64,000 bases of DNA from Halobacteriovoraceae bacterium (GTDB lineage: Bacteria > Bdellovibrionota > Bacteriovoracia > Bacteriovoracales > Bacteriovoracaceae), in NCBI GenBank assembly GCA_002707495.1, contig PAMZ01000018.1, positions 310,001-374,000 on the forward strand. The letters run 5' to 3'. Positions 1-11,735 of the stretch are shown piece after piece (the stretch's first letter is position 1; every line of letters starts with the position of its first letter). The notes under the pieces were generated by a model, which saw only the letters and a program-made list of their open reading frames with translations, did not search any database and was not told the origin of the DNA. The translations under genes were made by a program, and so were the position numbers.

Positions 1-1019
1 CTTTGTCCGGAACTGTCTTGACTTGGGTCACCGGAAGAACTCTCTAGGTTACCCACTCGCATCCCAAACTCACCTATAACTAAGTAGTTTCTAGTAATCC
101 AGGCTTCCACCTCGGCTGTTATTCCGTAGACCAGTCCATTGAGTTTATTATTACCAGTAACAGCGTTAGTTGAGGTTGTGTGAGAAGCAAGAACAAAACT
201 TAATCCTAAATCACCTAGTCTTCCAAAGCTATTCTGTTCAATTTGATTATAACGAGATGATAAACCACCCTTTTGGGCCACAAACTCATCAAGTTTTATC
301 CAGTCACCAGCCTTAGGCTTAGATTCTGACATATAAGTTTTTATTACCCCCAAGGCTTGCCCGCGAGACAGATTAAAAACTTTACCTTTGGCCATTACAA
401 CTGAATCCCACTCTACAATTTTCTTCAGCAGTGGATGACGTTTTTTAGCTTTTAGCCTTTTTATTCGAAACTCCTGCCCAATATTAAGAGGTTTGCTTTT
501 AACGACACTAAAAGTTACCTGGTCACCAAGGACACCGATGACTTTTCCATCATAAGGAATTGTTGTCTCATACAACTCAAGCCAATTATTAATCGTATTC
601 GCTGCTAGATCGGCATCAATACTATTTATGATGGTTTTTTCAGACATTAAAATGTCTTTTCCATTTTCGCCGATTATATCTAAATCTATCTGAAGTTTAT
701 CGACTTCATATTTTAATGAAACTCTGATGATAGTGCCCACCTGCAATCTATCAGCGACAGTCTTTAGGACGTTTTCATTTTTAAGATACTCCGGAAGCCG
801 ATCTCTATACTTGCTAAAAATCCCAATGACCTCTGAACTAGATTTATACCGACACCACCCTAATTCTTTAATATCTCTTTCGAGTTTATTGTAGACAGTG
901 TACCCAAGGGAGTTTCCTGCGGTATCTGTAATCGGTAGGATCATACAGTCTCTCATGCTGTAGCTTTCTGCTAGCACATTGAAAGAAGCCAAACTCAGCA
1001 TCAATAATATTATTTTCAT
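1..1019 (-). CDS. Secreted or outer-membrane protein, unknown function (C-terminus beyond window)
   Basis: This is an open frame of about 339 codons read leftward off the window edge, so its C-terminus is missing. The start is the ATG at 1019-1017, which overlaps the stop of the upstream gene as ATGA. The first 18 or so residues (MKIILLMLSLASFNVLA) look like a Sec signal peptide, so the product is probably periplasmic or outer-membrane. The middle part contains short beta-like stretches (for example YDGKVIGVLGDQVTFSVV). The last visible part (LGDLGLSFVLASH, WITRNYLVIGEFGMRVG) has the alternating pattern of outer-membrane beta strands. I do not recognise a family. The four-base overlap suggests co-translation with the small putative DNA-binding protein upstream. 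Confidence 0.75.
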   Translation of the reverse strand, partial: MKIILLMLSLASFNVLAESYSMRDCMILPITDTAGNSLGYTVYNKLERDIKELGWCRYKSSSEVIGIFSKYRDRLPEYLKNENVLKTVADRLQVGTIIRVSLKYEVDKLQIDLDIIGENGKDILMSEKTIINSIDADLAANTINNWLELYETTIPYDGKVIGVLGDQVTFSVVKSKPLNIGQEFRIKRLKAKKRHPLLKKIVEWDSVVMAKGKVFNLSRGQALGVIKTYMSESKPKAGDWIKLDEFVAQKGGLSSRYNQIEQNSFGRLGDLGLSFVLASHTTSTNAVTGNNKLNGLVYGITAEVEAWITRNYLVIGEFGMRVGNLESSSGDPSQDSSGQ

Positions 1020-1330
1020 AAGTGTGCAGGAATAGAAGGTAGAGGTTTGGATTGCGTTTTAGAGCCTTCATAGAGATCAACTAACATTTTAAGTTCAGAA
1101 ATCTCCTCGAGGAGAGCTCGATTTTCTTTTTTAAGGCGAATATTTTCAAGCTTTAACTCCATGGATTCATCATTGTGATTTTGTTCAACGTAGTTTTTAC
1201 AAAAAATAAAGTATTTACCCTGCTCCTCTTTAAACTTTACTCGATTCGCCTTTATATAGCGTCTTACAGTGGAAATGGACTTCTTCTTAAAATTTGCATA
1301 CTCAATTATGCTTAGCCACTTACCTTCCAT
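1016..1330 (-). CDS. Small helix-turn-helix protein with C-terminal coiled coil
   Basis: A 104-residue protein. Residues about 5-45 (WLSIIEYANFKKKSISTVRR, then IKANRVKFKEEQGKYFI) resemble the MerR/excisionase winged-helix pattern: a helix beginning with the phrase for 'stage', a turn, STVRRYI, and a wing ending in a tyrosine-rich strand. Residues about 57-90 (LKLENIRLKKENRALLEEIS) are a leucine-heptad coiled coil likely used for dimerisation. It has no signal peptide, so it is probably cytoplasmic. It overlaps the secreted protein gene downstream by four bases, so the two are likely co-expressed, and it may regulate its own operon. The DNA-binding role is inferred from pattern only. Confidence 0.7.
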   Translation of the reverse strand: MEGKWLSIIEYANFKKKSISTVRRYIKANRVKFKEEQGKYFIFCKNYVEQNHNDESMELKLENIRLKKENRALLEEISELKMLVDLYEGSKTQSKPLPSIPAHL

Positions 1331-1405
1331 CGATTATCCTTTTTGCTTAGTCAAACTTAGGTATTATTGTACAAATTTAATGGAAATGTGCAAAATCAAA
1401 GATAT

Positions 1406-2596
1406 ATGACTAAGTATCAACTTGAAGATTTTAAGAATAAAAAAATAGCTCTGGTGCTTTCCGGAGGTGTGGTTAAAGCTGCGGCGTGGCATATTGGAGT
1501 TACCCTGGCACTTGAAGAGCTTGGTTTTACCTTGAAAAGTAATCGAAACTCGACCGAAGACATTGTAGCTCAACGCTCGCTTGAAATTGGAACTTATGTA
1601 GGCTCTTCCGCTGGTGCCATGATCGCCATTTTTCTAGCCTGTGGCTATACACCGCAAGAAATAATCAATGGGGCTTTTGGTTTAACTGAAAGCGAAATGA
1701 AAAGACTCACTTACAAAGAAGTATTTTACCTTCATCGAAATAAATTCAAACCAAAAAGGCCTGAGTTATATCATCCATTTGAAGAATTTCCTGCATTTGT
1801 AAGAGCGCTTGTTGGTCCTGTCTTAGGTTTTCCTGGGTTGTTTTCAACAGAGGGAGTAAGAAAGTATCTACTAGATGGTATTTTAGAACACGATCGATTT
1901 GAAGATTTTATCCCTGATTTATTTATTGTAGGAACTCAACTCGATCATTCGCAGAAAACGATTTTTGGAAAGTACAACTACCCTAACCCCTCACATGATT
2001 CCACAGCAGTCTACCAAACAGGTGTTAAAATTTCAGATGCTGCAGCGGCGAGTATGTCTGTGCCACCGTTCTATGCTCCGTTTCCCATAAAAAATCCTGA
2101 AACGAAAGAAACAAATTATTATATTGATGGAGAAATTAGAGAAACACTTTCTACTCACGTAGCAGAAGATAATAATTGTGAAATAATAATTTCTTCCTGG
2201 ACCCACACTCCGTATCACTACCACGATGAAGTAGGTTCCCTTATAAATTATGGGCTTCCTTCGATTTCTATCCAATCGATTTATTTATTAATTCAAAAGA
2301 AGATAATCTCAAGCCGTGCAAATCGAGCTACTGCGGTTGATATTCTCAACACGGTTTCAACCTATATGAAACAGGAGAAGTTCTCAAATTCACACAGAAG
2401 AGACATACTTGCTATTCTTGAAAGAAAATTAAATATTAACCCTAATGTAAAACTTATTGATATTTTCCCAGACCACGATGACTATAAATTATTCTTTGCC
2501 AATGCCTTCTCACTCAATCCGAAAACAGCCTCTCATGCCGTTAAAGCTGGTTACAAGAAAGCTATGAAAGTGTTGAGTCAGCCTGAATTTTTATGA
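1406..2596 (+). CDS. Patatin-like phospholipase family protein
   Basis: Predicted serine acyl hydrolase of the patatin family. The nucleophile elbow GSSAGAM (G-x-S-x-G) lies about 65-70 residues from the start, and a DGE motif that can supply the catalytic aspartate is near residue 240 (YYIDGEIRE). The oxyanion-loop motif is LSGGVVKAAAWHIGV instead of the usual GGGxRG, so one glycine and the arginine are replaced. I prefer the ATG at 1406 because it gives a normal short N-terminus before the first beta strand. A TTG at 1367 is in frame with an AGG five bases upstream and would add 13 residues. There is no signal peptide. The stop overlaps the start of the lytic transglycosylase gene (ATGA), suggesting an envelope-related operon. 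Substrate unknown. Confidence 0.85.
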   Translation: MTKYQLEDFKNKKIALVLSGGVVKAAAWHIGVTLALEELGFTLKSNRNSTEDIVAQRSLEIGTYVGSSAGAMIAIFLACGYTPQEIINGAFGLTESEMKRLTYKEVFYLHRNKFKPKRPELYHPFEEFPAFVRALVGPVLGFPGLFSTEGVRKYLLDGILEHDRFEDFIPDLFIVGTQLDHSQKTIFGKYNYPNPSHDSTAVYQTGVKISDAAAASMSVPPFYAPFPIKNPETKETNYYIDGEIRETLSTHVAEDNNCEIIISSWTHTPYHYHDEVGSLINYGLPSISIQSIYLLIQKKIISSRANRATAVDILNTVSTYMKQEKFSNSHRRDILAILERKLNINPNVKLIDIFPDHDDYKLFFANAFSLNPKTASHAVKAGYKKAMKVLSQPEFL

Positions 2597-3972
2597 AATT
2601 ACTTACCTTACTTGTTTTACTATCGCTAAAAAGCTTTGCTTTTGTTGACCCTCTAGATGTTGATTCTTCGCTCACAAGTCTTGAGGCTGAGCTTGAGTTT
2701 GAAACTAGAGGTGTAAAGAATATCTCTGACAAGCGAGATCAAGACTACCCTCTCAAAACTCTCATCTTTCAAGATAAAGAAAATAAAATTAATAATGAAT
2801 TTGAAGTCTCAGAGTACTTCAAGTCGAGGGTGAGTTTTTGGTTTGATATCTATACCCAGTATGACTCTAATACTATTCTTATCCATGATCTCGAGGATCT
2901 AAATCTTGTTTACAGTGTACTGGATTATGGAGATCTATTTGAATCAAGTCTTCACCGGTTTACCAAAGCAAAGCTTCAGTCGGTTCTGACCAAGGAGTAC
3001 AGAAAACGAGTGAGAGATGCCTTAATTCGATTGAGTAAAGGCAAATATAAAGCTCTTGATTCATTTGAAAACGAGATCCTCAAAAAAGTAATAAAGGCTA
3101 AGGGAAAATTACCTAAGGGATGGAAAGCTAGAAATAGATTCTTTAGAGGTTTGGCTAAGAGTGTGCGTGGACAGACAGGACAGAAAGATTTTATCTACGC
3201 AGGTCTTCTTCGCTTTCATCCTTATGAAAATTTTCTATATGAGCAAATTGAAAATTTTAAATTACCAAAAGAGGTTTTAGCGATTTCGTTTTTAGAGTCA
3301 AGCTTCAACCCAAATGCAATGTCGAAGGTTTCAGCTTCTGGAGTCTGGCAATTCATGCCGTTTATAGGCAATCTTTTTATGCCTAAAGCTAGTAAAAAGG
3401 TTGATTACCGGGAAAGCCCTATAATATCGACACTGGCTGCAATGCACCTACTCAAACAAAATAAACAGATTCTCAAGAGATGGGACCTCGCTGTCACAGC
3501 TTATAACTCTGGCACCAAACACCTTATCAGGGCAAAAAGAAGATTTAAAAATGCGCAAAACTTCGATTTGGCCTATGTTTTAGAAAATTATGAGTCTAAA
3601 CACTTAGGCTTTGCATCTAAGAATTTCTACTCGGAATTCCTTGCTTTGGTTCATGTCCTGGCTTACAAGAATAGTATTTATGGATTGAGTGGACTTGAAA
3701 AAGAACCTATTAAAGATATTAATATATATGTAGGAAAATGTTATTTCGGAAAAAAATCACGTAAAGTTCTGTTTGATCTCCACCCCATGAACAGAGAACT
3801 CAACCTTCATATAAATGATGAAAAACATGTTTTTAAAAAGGGGCTTATACTTGCATCAGCAAAAGAACTTCCGGCTATCCATTACTTCAAGCTTAGCAAC
3901 CAACAGCTAAAGAAATTCTATCCAAAAAACTATTATAGATATATTAAGAATGAAGATTGTGGAAAATTATAA
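2593..3972 (+). CDS. Lytic transglycosylase (SLT domain, MltD-like)
   Basis: A 459-residue exported murein hydrolase that would cleave the MurNAc-GlcNAc bond of peptidoglycan. The N-terminus (MKLLTLLVLLSLKSFAF) is a signal peptide. The transglycosylase domain occupies about residues 215-330. It has the catalytic glutamate in ISFLESSFNP, the signature SGVWQFMP, and the downstream AVTAYNSG motif, all typical of SLT family 1 enzymes. A roughly 180-residue N-terminal region and a C-terminal region are not recognised. No LysM repeats are evident, unlike in E. coli MltD. It overlaps the patatin gene by four bases and converges with the next gene, sharing six bases with it. Confidence 0.9.
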   Translation: MKLLTLLVLLSLKSFAFVDPLDVDSSLTSLEAELEFETRGVKNISDKRDQDYPLKTLIFQDKENKINNEFEVSEYFKSRVSFWFDIYTQYDSNTILIHDLEDLNLVYSVLDYGDLFESSLHRFTKAKLQSVLTKEYRKRVRDALIRLSKGKYKALDSFENEILKKVIKAKGKLPKGWKARNRFFRGLAKSVRGQTGQKDFIYAGLLRFHPYENFLYEQIENFKLPKEVLAISFLESSFNPNAMSKVSASGVWQFMPFIGNLFMPKASKKVDYRESPIISTLAAMHLLKQNKQILKRWDLAVTAYNSGTKHLIRAKRRFKNAQNFDLAYVLENYESKHLGFASKNFYSEFLALVHVLAYKNSIYGLSGLEKEPIKDINIYVGKCYFGKKSRKVLFDLHPMNRELNLHINDEKHVFKKGLILASAKELPAIHYFKLSNQQLKKFYPKNYYRYIKNEDCGKL

Positions 3973-6237
3973 TTGTTCGATAAGGTATGTATTTTCGGAA
4001 CAATAAGTTTGAATAAATCTTTTCGTGTTATCCGGGTAAATAAGTTCTAAATTAATTATCCCTTGCTCCTCACCCACAATAAACAGCCTCTGGCTCTGAT
4101 CTGAAAGTTCATTATAAAATCGTCCATCTTTATCAAGCGCTTTAAAGCCTAGGTTGATTCCTCTTCTATCAGAAATCCCATTATATTTAACCTCAAGAGG
4201 CTGATCAGCTAAATTAATTTGAACGACACATTCTCCACCTCTTATATTGAATACACTCAGGACTTGTTCTATATAAGCTTCGGAAGGTATTACAACCTGC
4301 TCTTGTCCCCACCGACCAAGAAAAACAGGTTCTTCTAAATGGCTCAGTTTATAATACTTTCTCGAACCAAGTGGATATCTCATATTCTCATATAAAAATG
4401 TATTAAGGTTTTCTTTCTTTGCATCCTTATCCATGGCCCAGGGAGACAGTTCATTGGCAGATAAGGACAACAAGGCTAGGCACTCTGAAAGAGGGCTTTG
4501 CTCATAAAAACTGATTACCTCTGATTCAGTATCAAAATAGAAGTTTGGCTCATAATATATTTCCTCAGAAGCCAAATGAACTATCTTAGTTGTTATTCTA
4601 TTTTGAGTATCTAAAAACTTAATAATTGTGTTTCCTGGGTCCACACCCATAAAAAAGACAAAATAAAAGTCTGAGTCAGCTCTGTTGACTATATTGTAGT
4701 TTCTATCTAGGAAGAACTTAGCTTGGTATTTGTGGTCTAATCCTAAGTCAACATCTTCAGTTTCTTTATCAAGCTCGACTAATAAATGTGCGCCTAGGTC
4801 AGATATACCCAACTCTACAGCAAACTCTTCCATTTTTTCTAAGGTTAGCGCTGGAATAGTTATATCTGCCTTTGTATTCTCAAGGGCAAGATCAATTGTC
4901 ACTGGATAATGCCCACGACTCAAGAGAGTTCCTCTTCTAATATTGAGGTCACCTTGAACATCACCCACCAAATTTATTCGACCAGTACCATAATCTTGTT
5001 CGATCTGATCTACATCATCTTGAAACCTCATTTCAAATTGTCTTATTTCTGAAAATTGGTTAGTCACACCTATCGACTTTAATCCGATTGAGTAGTCATA
5101 AGAGTAACCCCCGCCTGCGCTCTTTATTTTATTACAGGCTTCGAAAGACTTAGCTCCATCCAGAGCACTTGCCTTAGACAGGGCCTCTTTAATTTCACTC
5201 TGCGTGGGAAGGCCCTTAGCCTCAGCAACTTTTGGTACACTTTTAAAATCATCACGCTTACTAACTGTTGATTTTTTCTTATCTTTAGTCCGGTTATTCA
5301 GTCGCTGCAGTTTTTCCTCGAACTTACTTGAATTTTTTACTGCTAACAGGTTTGTCGCTTTAGGTCTTAAGGCAACCTGCGAGTTTTTATTTTTGTGATG
5401 AGGAGATTTTTCAGGATCAACAATGGTCTCCCTTTGATCTGTCTTGCTTGAGTCTTTAACACCTGAAGTTTGTGAGTAGTCAAAAAAGACAAGCTCTTCA
5501 GATTCTGGCAAGGCAAATTGCTTTTGTTCTTGCTCGGTAACGTCATGTTTTTTTACATTGTCGTTTTTTCCGGCAGATGGATCTATGACTTTTCTTTCCT
5601 GAGAAGACTTTTCAATTGCTGCAATAGCAGTAGAAATTCTATCCTCAGAGAAGTTGTCATTCTCCATTTTTACTATTTTCTTTTCTGTTCTTTTTTGAAG
5701 AGTATGATTTTTTAAGGAAGCCACTTTTTGATTTAAAAGTTTTAAATTTACTCCTGAAATTTTTGTCACTTTAATTGGATTTAAATGAATTGGCTTTTGC
5801 TCCGAGATTTTATCATAACTGATTTCGTAATCTTGGCTTTTTATTTTTCTCTTCTTTAGTTCTTTTTTCTGTTCAGACTCAGCTTGAGTATAAACTTTCG
5901 TTGTTCTTGATTCGAGGGGATTAGGTTTTTTGACTCTGACAAATCTAATTTTCTGTTCTTTTTGAATCTGTTTTTTTGAATTTGTTTTCGGATAGAAATT
6001 AAGCCCTTCGACATCATGATACTCTTTATCAAACACAACCACAGCCGGCTTTCTACCAAGTTCTTTATCAACTTTTTTGGCTGTTTTCATTGGGGAGTTT
6101 TTTTTCAGCTCTGTTACCTGTTGTGTAGGTAACGTTATAAAAAATCCCGTTTTCTCAAACGATTGATCGAGACGGCTTTCGACTAAGCAAAAAGTCGTTA
6201 AAACTACAAGAATAGAGAACAGAATATTTTTTCTCAC
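3967..6237 (-). CDS. Large exported or membrane-anchored protein with long charged linker, unknown function
   Basis: A 756-residue protein starting at a GTG. That start is chosen because a hydrophobic segment (ILFSILVVLTTFCLV) follows at once, which could be a signal peptide or an N-terminal anchor. Residues about 45-365 are low-complexity and rich in Lys, Glu, Ser and Gln, as in periplasm-spanning linkers. Residues about 370-756 look folded and beta-rich, with an isolated Cys (FEACNKI), a GRINLVGDVQGDLNIRRG stretch and a C-terminal part with Cys residues (GGECVVQI, TYCSENTY). I recognise no family. The 3' end overlaps the convergent transglycosylase gene by six bases, and no Shine-Dalgarno sequence is obvious. 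Confidence 0.8.
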   Translation of the reverse strand: MRKNILFSILVVLTTFCLVESRLDQSFEKTGFFITLPTQQVTELKKNSPMKTAKKVDKELGRKPAVVVFDKEYHDVEGLNFYPKTNSKKQIQKEQKIRFVRVKKPNPLESRTTKVYTQAESEQKKELKKRKIKSQDYEISYDKISEQKPIHLNPIKVTKISGVNLKLLNQKVASLKNHTLQKRTEKKIVKMENDNFSEDRISTAIAAIEKSSQERKVIDPSAGKNDNVKKHDVTEQEQKQFALPESEELVFFDYSQTSGVKDSSKTDQRETIVDPEKSPHHKNKNSQVALRPKATNLLAVKNSSKFEEKLQRLNNRTKDKKKSTVSKRDDFKSVPKVAEAKGLPTQSEIKEALSKASALDGAKSFEACNKIKSAGGGYSYDYSIGLKSIGVTNQFSEIRQFEMRFQDDVDQIEQDYGTGRINLVGDVQGDLNIRRGTLLSRGHYPVTIDLALENTKADITIPALTLEKMEEFAVELGISDLGAHLLVELDKETEDVDLGLDHKYQAKFFLDRNYNIVNRADSDFYFVFFMGVDPGNTIIKFLDTQNRITTKIVHLASEEIYYEPNFYFDTESEVISFYEQSPLSECLALLSLSANELSPWAMDKDAKKENLNTFLYENMRYPLGSRKYYKLSHLEEPVFLGRWGQEQVVIPSEAYIEQVLSVFNIRGGECVVQINLADQPLEVKYNGISDRRGINLGFKALDKDGRFYNELSDQSQRLFIVGEEQGIINLELIYPDNTKRFIQTYCSENTYLIEQL

Positions 6238-6530
6238 TAAAGAATATTTTAAGTTATTTCAAAAATTTTTAAAGTCAGCTCATTGCAAGTTATGCAAGTT
6301 TTGAGTACGCAATGTCATTTTGAGAATAGTCATGTGGTTCGATAGGGGCAAAAAGGAATTTGGTTCTATAGGACCAGTGGTTAGTCATGGTTCTATAGGA
6401 CCAAGCAGCCTGACCGATACTGTCGGTTACTTGGGTAGTCATTGTGCACCTTTAATAATGTAAGGTTTTTGAACTCGACGTATAGGTGAGGGCTAGTTAG
6501 CATTCAGTTAATTTTTTTTGGAGGAAACTA
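6238..6530. other. Divergent intergenic region
   Basis: This 293-bp gap separates the GTG-started exported protein gene (minus) from the VWA gene (plus). Apart from the three 16-bp repeats at 6335-6403 and the strong GGAGGAAACTA-ATG ribosome-binding site just before 6531, I see no ORF, RNA gene or terminator. A promoter for each divergent gene must lie here, but I could not assign a convincing -35/-10 pair. Confidence 0.6.
6335..6403. repeat. Three copies of a 16-bp near-palindromic repeat
   Basis: Copies lie at 6335-6350 (TGGTTCGATAGGGGCA), 6361-6376 and 6388-6403 (both TGGTTCTATAGGACCA), with start-to-start spacings of 26 and 27 bp. Each has two inverted 6-bp half-sites around a 4-bp spacer. 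They sit in the 293-bp gap between divergently transcribed genes, 128-196 bp upstream of the VWA-protein start, so they could act as operators. The same element recurs at 7450, 14678, 18445, 18469 and 22159. Function unknown. Confidence 0.85.
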
Positions 6531-7445
6531 ATGAAATATTTTTTAATTATGTTATGCCTATTCATTTCAAATGCCGGTTTAGCAGCACAGAAAGATGTCG
6601 CCGTAGAGTGGAGATTTCTACCTGAGAAATCTAAAGGTATCGACTTTCTTTTTGTCATCGATAATTCTGGCTCAATGGGAAGCATGCAAAGACAAGTAGA
6701 ATTAGCCGCTGAAAAATTAAGTAAAGAACTCGAAGTTATAAATTTTAGATTAGCGTTATTAACAACAGAGCCTAAAGATTTTGCCAGGACCGTTATCGAT
6801 TCTTCATCGTTAACAATTGCCTCAGACCTTCGCGAAGCTGTAAGAAGCCTTGGGACTAATGGGAGTCCCACTGAAAGACATATCGAAGCTATAACAACAT
6901 TTATTCAAGGTGAGCAATTCAAAAACTTTAAAAGATTAAATGCAAATCTGGAGATTATTTTTGTAACAGATGAGGATGATAATCAACCAAATATGAGTTC
7001 TACTGAATTTGTGACCTTTATGAAAGATCGAAAATTAAAGTATGATATTTCACTTATAGCACCTCTAACAGGGTGTAGATTAAACAGAACAGAGGCTTAT
7101 CCAAATCTAGAACAGATCATTGGACAAGATCCTCTCAACATACTTGACTCATGTTTTGATAGGGCTACCTATGAAGAAAAATTAGCAAAAATGATTAAAT
7201 CTATGAAAGCGGAGGCTTCAGATACAAACTTAAGTGGTCTTCCATTCCAGCAGATTGAGCTTCTTGGAGATATAAATCTTGATTCTGTATCTGTAGAGTA
7301 TGGAAGTCAAAAATTTATAAGAGGGGACCTCGAGAACGGTTGGGTATTCAAGGACTCTACTAACCAGTTGATATTTGGCAATAAGGTTGAGCTTTCTAAT
7401 CAACCAGATGGAACAGAACTTGTTATCAAATATAGTTATAGATAA
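6531..7445 (+). CDS. Exported von Willebrand factor A-domain protein
   Basis: A 304-residue protein. The N-terminus (MKYFLIMLCLFISNAGLAAQ) is a signal peptide. A VWA domain begins at about residue 38, with the metal-ion-dependent adhesion motif DNSGSMG (DxSxS) at about residues 44-50, a later threonine in LGTNGSPT and an aspartate in FVTDEDDN, both suitable MIDAS ligands. VWA domains bind protein partners through a divalent metal, and a periplasmic or surface adhesion role is inferred. The start has a very good Shine-Dalgarno sequence (GGAGG, 7 bases). The C-terminal 70 residues (YGSQKFIRGDLENGWVFKD) are beta-rich and unassigned. The gene is bracketed by copies of the 16-bp repeat, three upstream and one directly after its stop. 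Confidence 0.85.
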   Translation: MKYFLIMLCLFISNAGLAAQKDVAVEWRFLPEKSKGIDFLFVIDNSGSMGSMQRQVELAAEKLSKELEVINFRLALLTTEPKDFARTVIDSSSLTIASDLREAVRSLGTNGSPTERHIEAITTFIQGEQFKNFKRLNANLEIIFVTDEDDNQPNMSSTEFVTFMKDRKLKYDISLIAPLTGCRLNRTEAYPNLEQIIGQDPLNILDSCFDRATYEEKLAKMIKSMKAEASDTNLSGLPFQQIELLGDINLDSVSVEYGSQKFIRGDLENGWVFKDSTNQLIFGNKVELSNQPDGTELVIKYSYR

Positions 7446-7449
7446 TTAT

Positions 7450-7465
7450 TGGTCCTATCGGGGCA
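7450..7465. repeat. 16-bp near-palindromic repeat copy
   Basis: TGGTCCTATCGGGGCA lies five bases after the stop of the VWA gene and just before the shared terminator. It has one TGGTCC half-site and one GGGGCA half-site around TATC. Confidence 0.8.
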
Positions 7466-7470
7466 AAAAA

Positions 7471-7496
7471 AAACCCGGCTTTTGCCGGGTTTTTTT
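7471..7496. terminator. Bidirectional intrinsic terminator between VWA gene and atpC
   Basis: A hairpin with arms AAACCCGGC (7471-7479) and GCCGGGTTT (7484-7492) and a TTTT loop. It is followed by T's on the plus strand, and by a run of A's upstream that reads as T's on the minus strand. It can stop both converging transcripts and overlaps the last bases of atpC. Confidence 0.9.
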
Positions 7497-7901
7497 ATTT
7501 TAAATTCGCTAAGCGAATTCTGTTTTTAGCTCTTTCTAACTTTCTTCTAAACTTAATAGTTTCAACGGTTGGAAGAGATCCAGCTAGCTTATCCGCTGCT
7601 TTTTTCTCCGCTGCTTTAGCTCGCTCGATATCAATTTTTTCAGGAGCCTCAGAAGTTTTCGCTAAAACTTTAACTTCGCTTCCTAAAATTTTTAAAAGAC
7701 CACCAGCAATAGTGAAGTGTCTAACTTGGCCAGTGCCAATCGTAGCTTTTAAAATCCCGGTATCCAGCTCAGAGATTAAATGAGTATGCCCCTTAAGAAC
7801 ATTAATCAATCCTGATGCAGTAGGAATAGTAAGCTCCTCACAGGCCATGTTTTCAATAACAGGCCCGCCTGGAGTAAAAATATTTAATTTAAAAGCGCTC
7901 A

Positions 7902-7902
<1 letters not shown>
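7495..7902 (-). CDS. atpC: ATP synthase F1 subunit epsilon
   Basis: A 135-residue epsilon subunit of the F1 rotor. The N-terminal beta-sandwich shows the family pattern (FKLNIFTPGGPVIENMACEE, IPTASGLINVLKGHTHLISEL, VRHFTIAGGLLKILGSEVKVLA). It is followed by the C-terminal helical hairpin rich in Ala, Lys and Glu (IDIERAKAAEKKAADKL). Epsilon links the gamma stalk to the c-ring and can inhibit ATP hydrolysis. It is the last gene of the atp operon on this side of the origin, and its ATG overlaps the atpD stop by one base. Confidence 0.95.
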
Positions 7903-10198
<2,296 letters not shown>

Positions 10199-10207
10199 AT
10201 TACTCTC

Positions 10208-11719
10208 TTAATAGTTTGCTGATACGTAAGCTGAAATTACTTCACTTAATTTCGCCTCTGTCTCCGCTGTAATTTGTTTTTCAGTTCTAATAGAAGATCT
10301 AATGTCGTCATGCTTAGCTTTGATATGATCTAATAGACCTTTTTCACAAGCAACAATTTGATCTCTAGGAACAGGATCAAACATTCCTTTTGTACCAGCA
10401 TAAATACCGATAACTTGATCTTCTACTTGATAAGGTGAGTATTGAGCTTGCTTAAGAAGTTCAACTAGTCTTTCCCCTCTTGCTAGTTGCTTTTGAGTTG
10501 CCTCATCAAGATCAGAAGCAAACTGAGAGAAAGCCTGAAGCTCTCTATATTGAGCAAGGTCTAGTCTTAAAGTACCAGCAACTTTTTTCATCGCTTTAAT
10601 CTGGGCAGAACCACCAACTCTTGATACCGAGATACCAACGTTAACAGCAGGTCTAACACCGGCGTTGAAAAGATCGGCCTCAAGGAAGATCTGTCCGTCT
10701 GTAATAGATATAACGTTTGTAGGAATATAAGCCGAAACGTCGCCTTCTTGAGTTTCAATGATTGGAAGTGCTGTTAAAGAACCAGCTCCGGTTTCATCAC
10801 TCATCTTCGCTGCACGCTCAAGAAGTCTTGAGTGAACATAGAAAACGTCTCCAGGGAAAGCTTCTCGTCCAGGAGGTCTACGTAAAAGAAGTGACAACTG
10901 TCTATAAGCTTGTGCTTGTTTTGTTAAATCATCATAAATGATAAGAGCGTGCTTTCCGCTATCTCTGTAGAACTCACCCATGGTTGCACCTGTATAAGGA
11001 GCAATATATTGAAGAGGAGCTGATTGAGAAGCTGTCGCTGAAACGATAATTGTATAATCAAGAGCGCCTGCTTCTTTGAGCTTTTGATAAACTTGTCTAA
11101 CAGTAGATTGCTTTTGCCCAACAGCTACATAGATACAAACAACGTCTTTACCTTTTTGGTTGATGATCGTATCAAGTGCAACAGCAGTTTTACCTGTTTT
11201 TCTATCTCCAATAATAAGCTCTCTTTGTCCTCGTCCAATTGGGATCATAGAATCGATCGCCTTAATACCTGTTTGAAGAGGCTCATGAACTGGCTTTCTT
11301 TGGATAATACCAGGAGCCTTAATTTCAATATTTCTAAATTCAGAAGACTTGATTTCACCAGCACCATCTAATGGCTCACCAATAGGGTTAACAACTCTAC
11401 CTAAAAGAGCATCACCTACTGGAACCTGAACGATAGCCTCTGTTCTTTTAACCGTAGAACTTTCTTTAATATTAGTATCTTCACCTAGAACAGCGATACC
11501 AACGTTATTAGATTCTAAGTTAAGAACCATCCCTTTTGTTCCATCAGTAAACTCTACAAGCTCACCAGCAAGAACATTTTTTAAACCGAAGACACGGGCA
11601 ACCCCATCCCCAACAGTTAAAACAGTTCCAACTTCATTAACGTCTAACTTAGTTTCAAAATTAGAAATTCTCTCTTTAATAATTGAGGTAATTTCTTCTG
11701 GTCTCATTGTTGTACTCAT
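10208..11719 (-). CDS. atpA: ATP synthase F1 subunit alpha
   Basis: A 503-residue non-catalytic alpha subunit. It has the P-loop [13 protein letters not shown] at about residue 170, the family motif [20 protein letters not shown], and the [10 protein letters not shown] segment with the arginine that reaches into the beta active site. N-terminal residues ([14 protein letters not shown]) form the helix that binds the delta subunit. Gene order atpH-atpA-atpG-atpD-atpC is the canonical one. The length and motifs are complete, and I see nothing aberrant. Confidence 0.98.
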   Translation of the reverse strand: MSTTMRPEEITSIIKERISNFETKLDVNEVGTVLTVGDGVARVFGLKNVLAGELVEFTDGTKGMVLNLESNNVGIAVLGEDTNIKESSTVKRTEAIVQVPVGDALLGRVVNPIGEPLDGAGEIKSSEFRNIEIKAPGIIQRKPVHEPLQTGIKAIDSMIPIGRGQRELIIGDRKTGKTAVALDTIINQKGKDVVCIYVAVGQKQSTVRQVYQKLKEAGALDYTIIVSATASQSAPLQYIAPYTGATMGEFYRDSGKHALIIYDDLTKQAQAYRQLSLLLRRPPGREAFPGDVFYVHSRLLERAAKMSDETGAGSLTALPIIETQEGDVSAYIPTNVISITDGQIFLEADLFNAGVRPAVNVGISVSRVGGSAQIKAMKKVAGTLRLDLAQYRELQAFSQFASDLDEATQKQLARGERLVELLKQAQYSPYQVEDQVIGIYAGTKGMFDPVPRDQIVACEKGLLDHIKAKHDDIRSSIRTEKQITAETEAKLSEVISAYVSANY

Positions 11720-11735
11720 TTAGATATTCCTTTTA

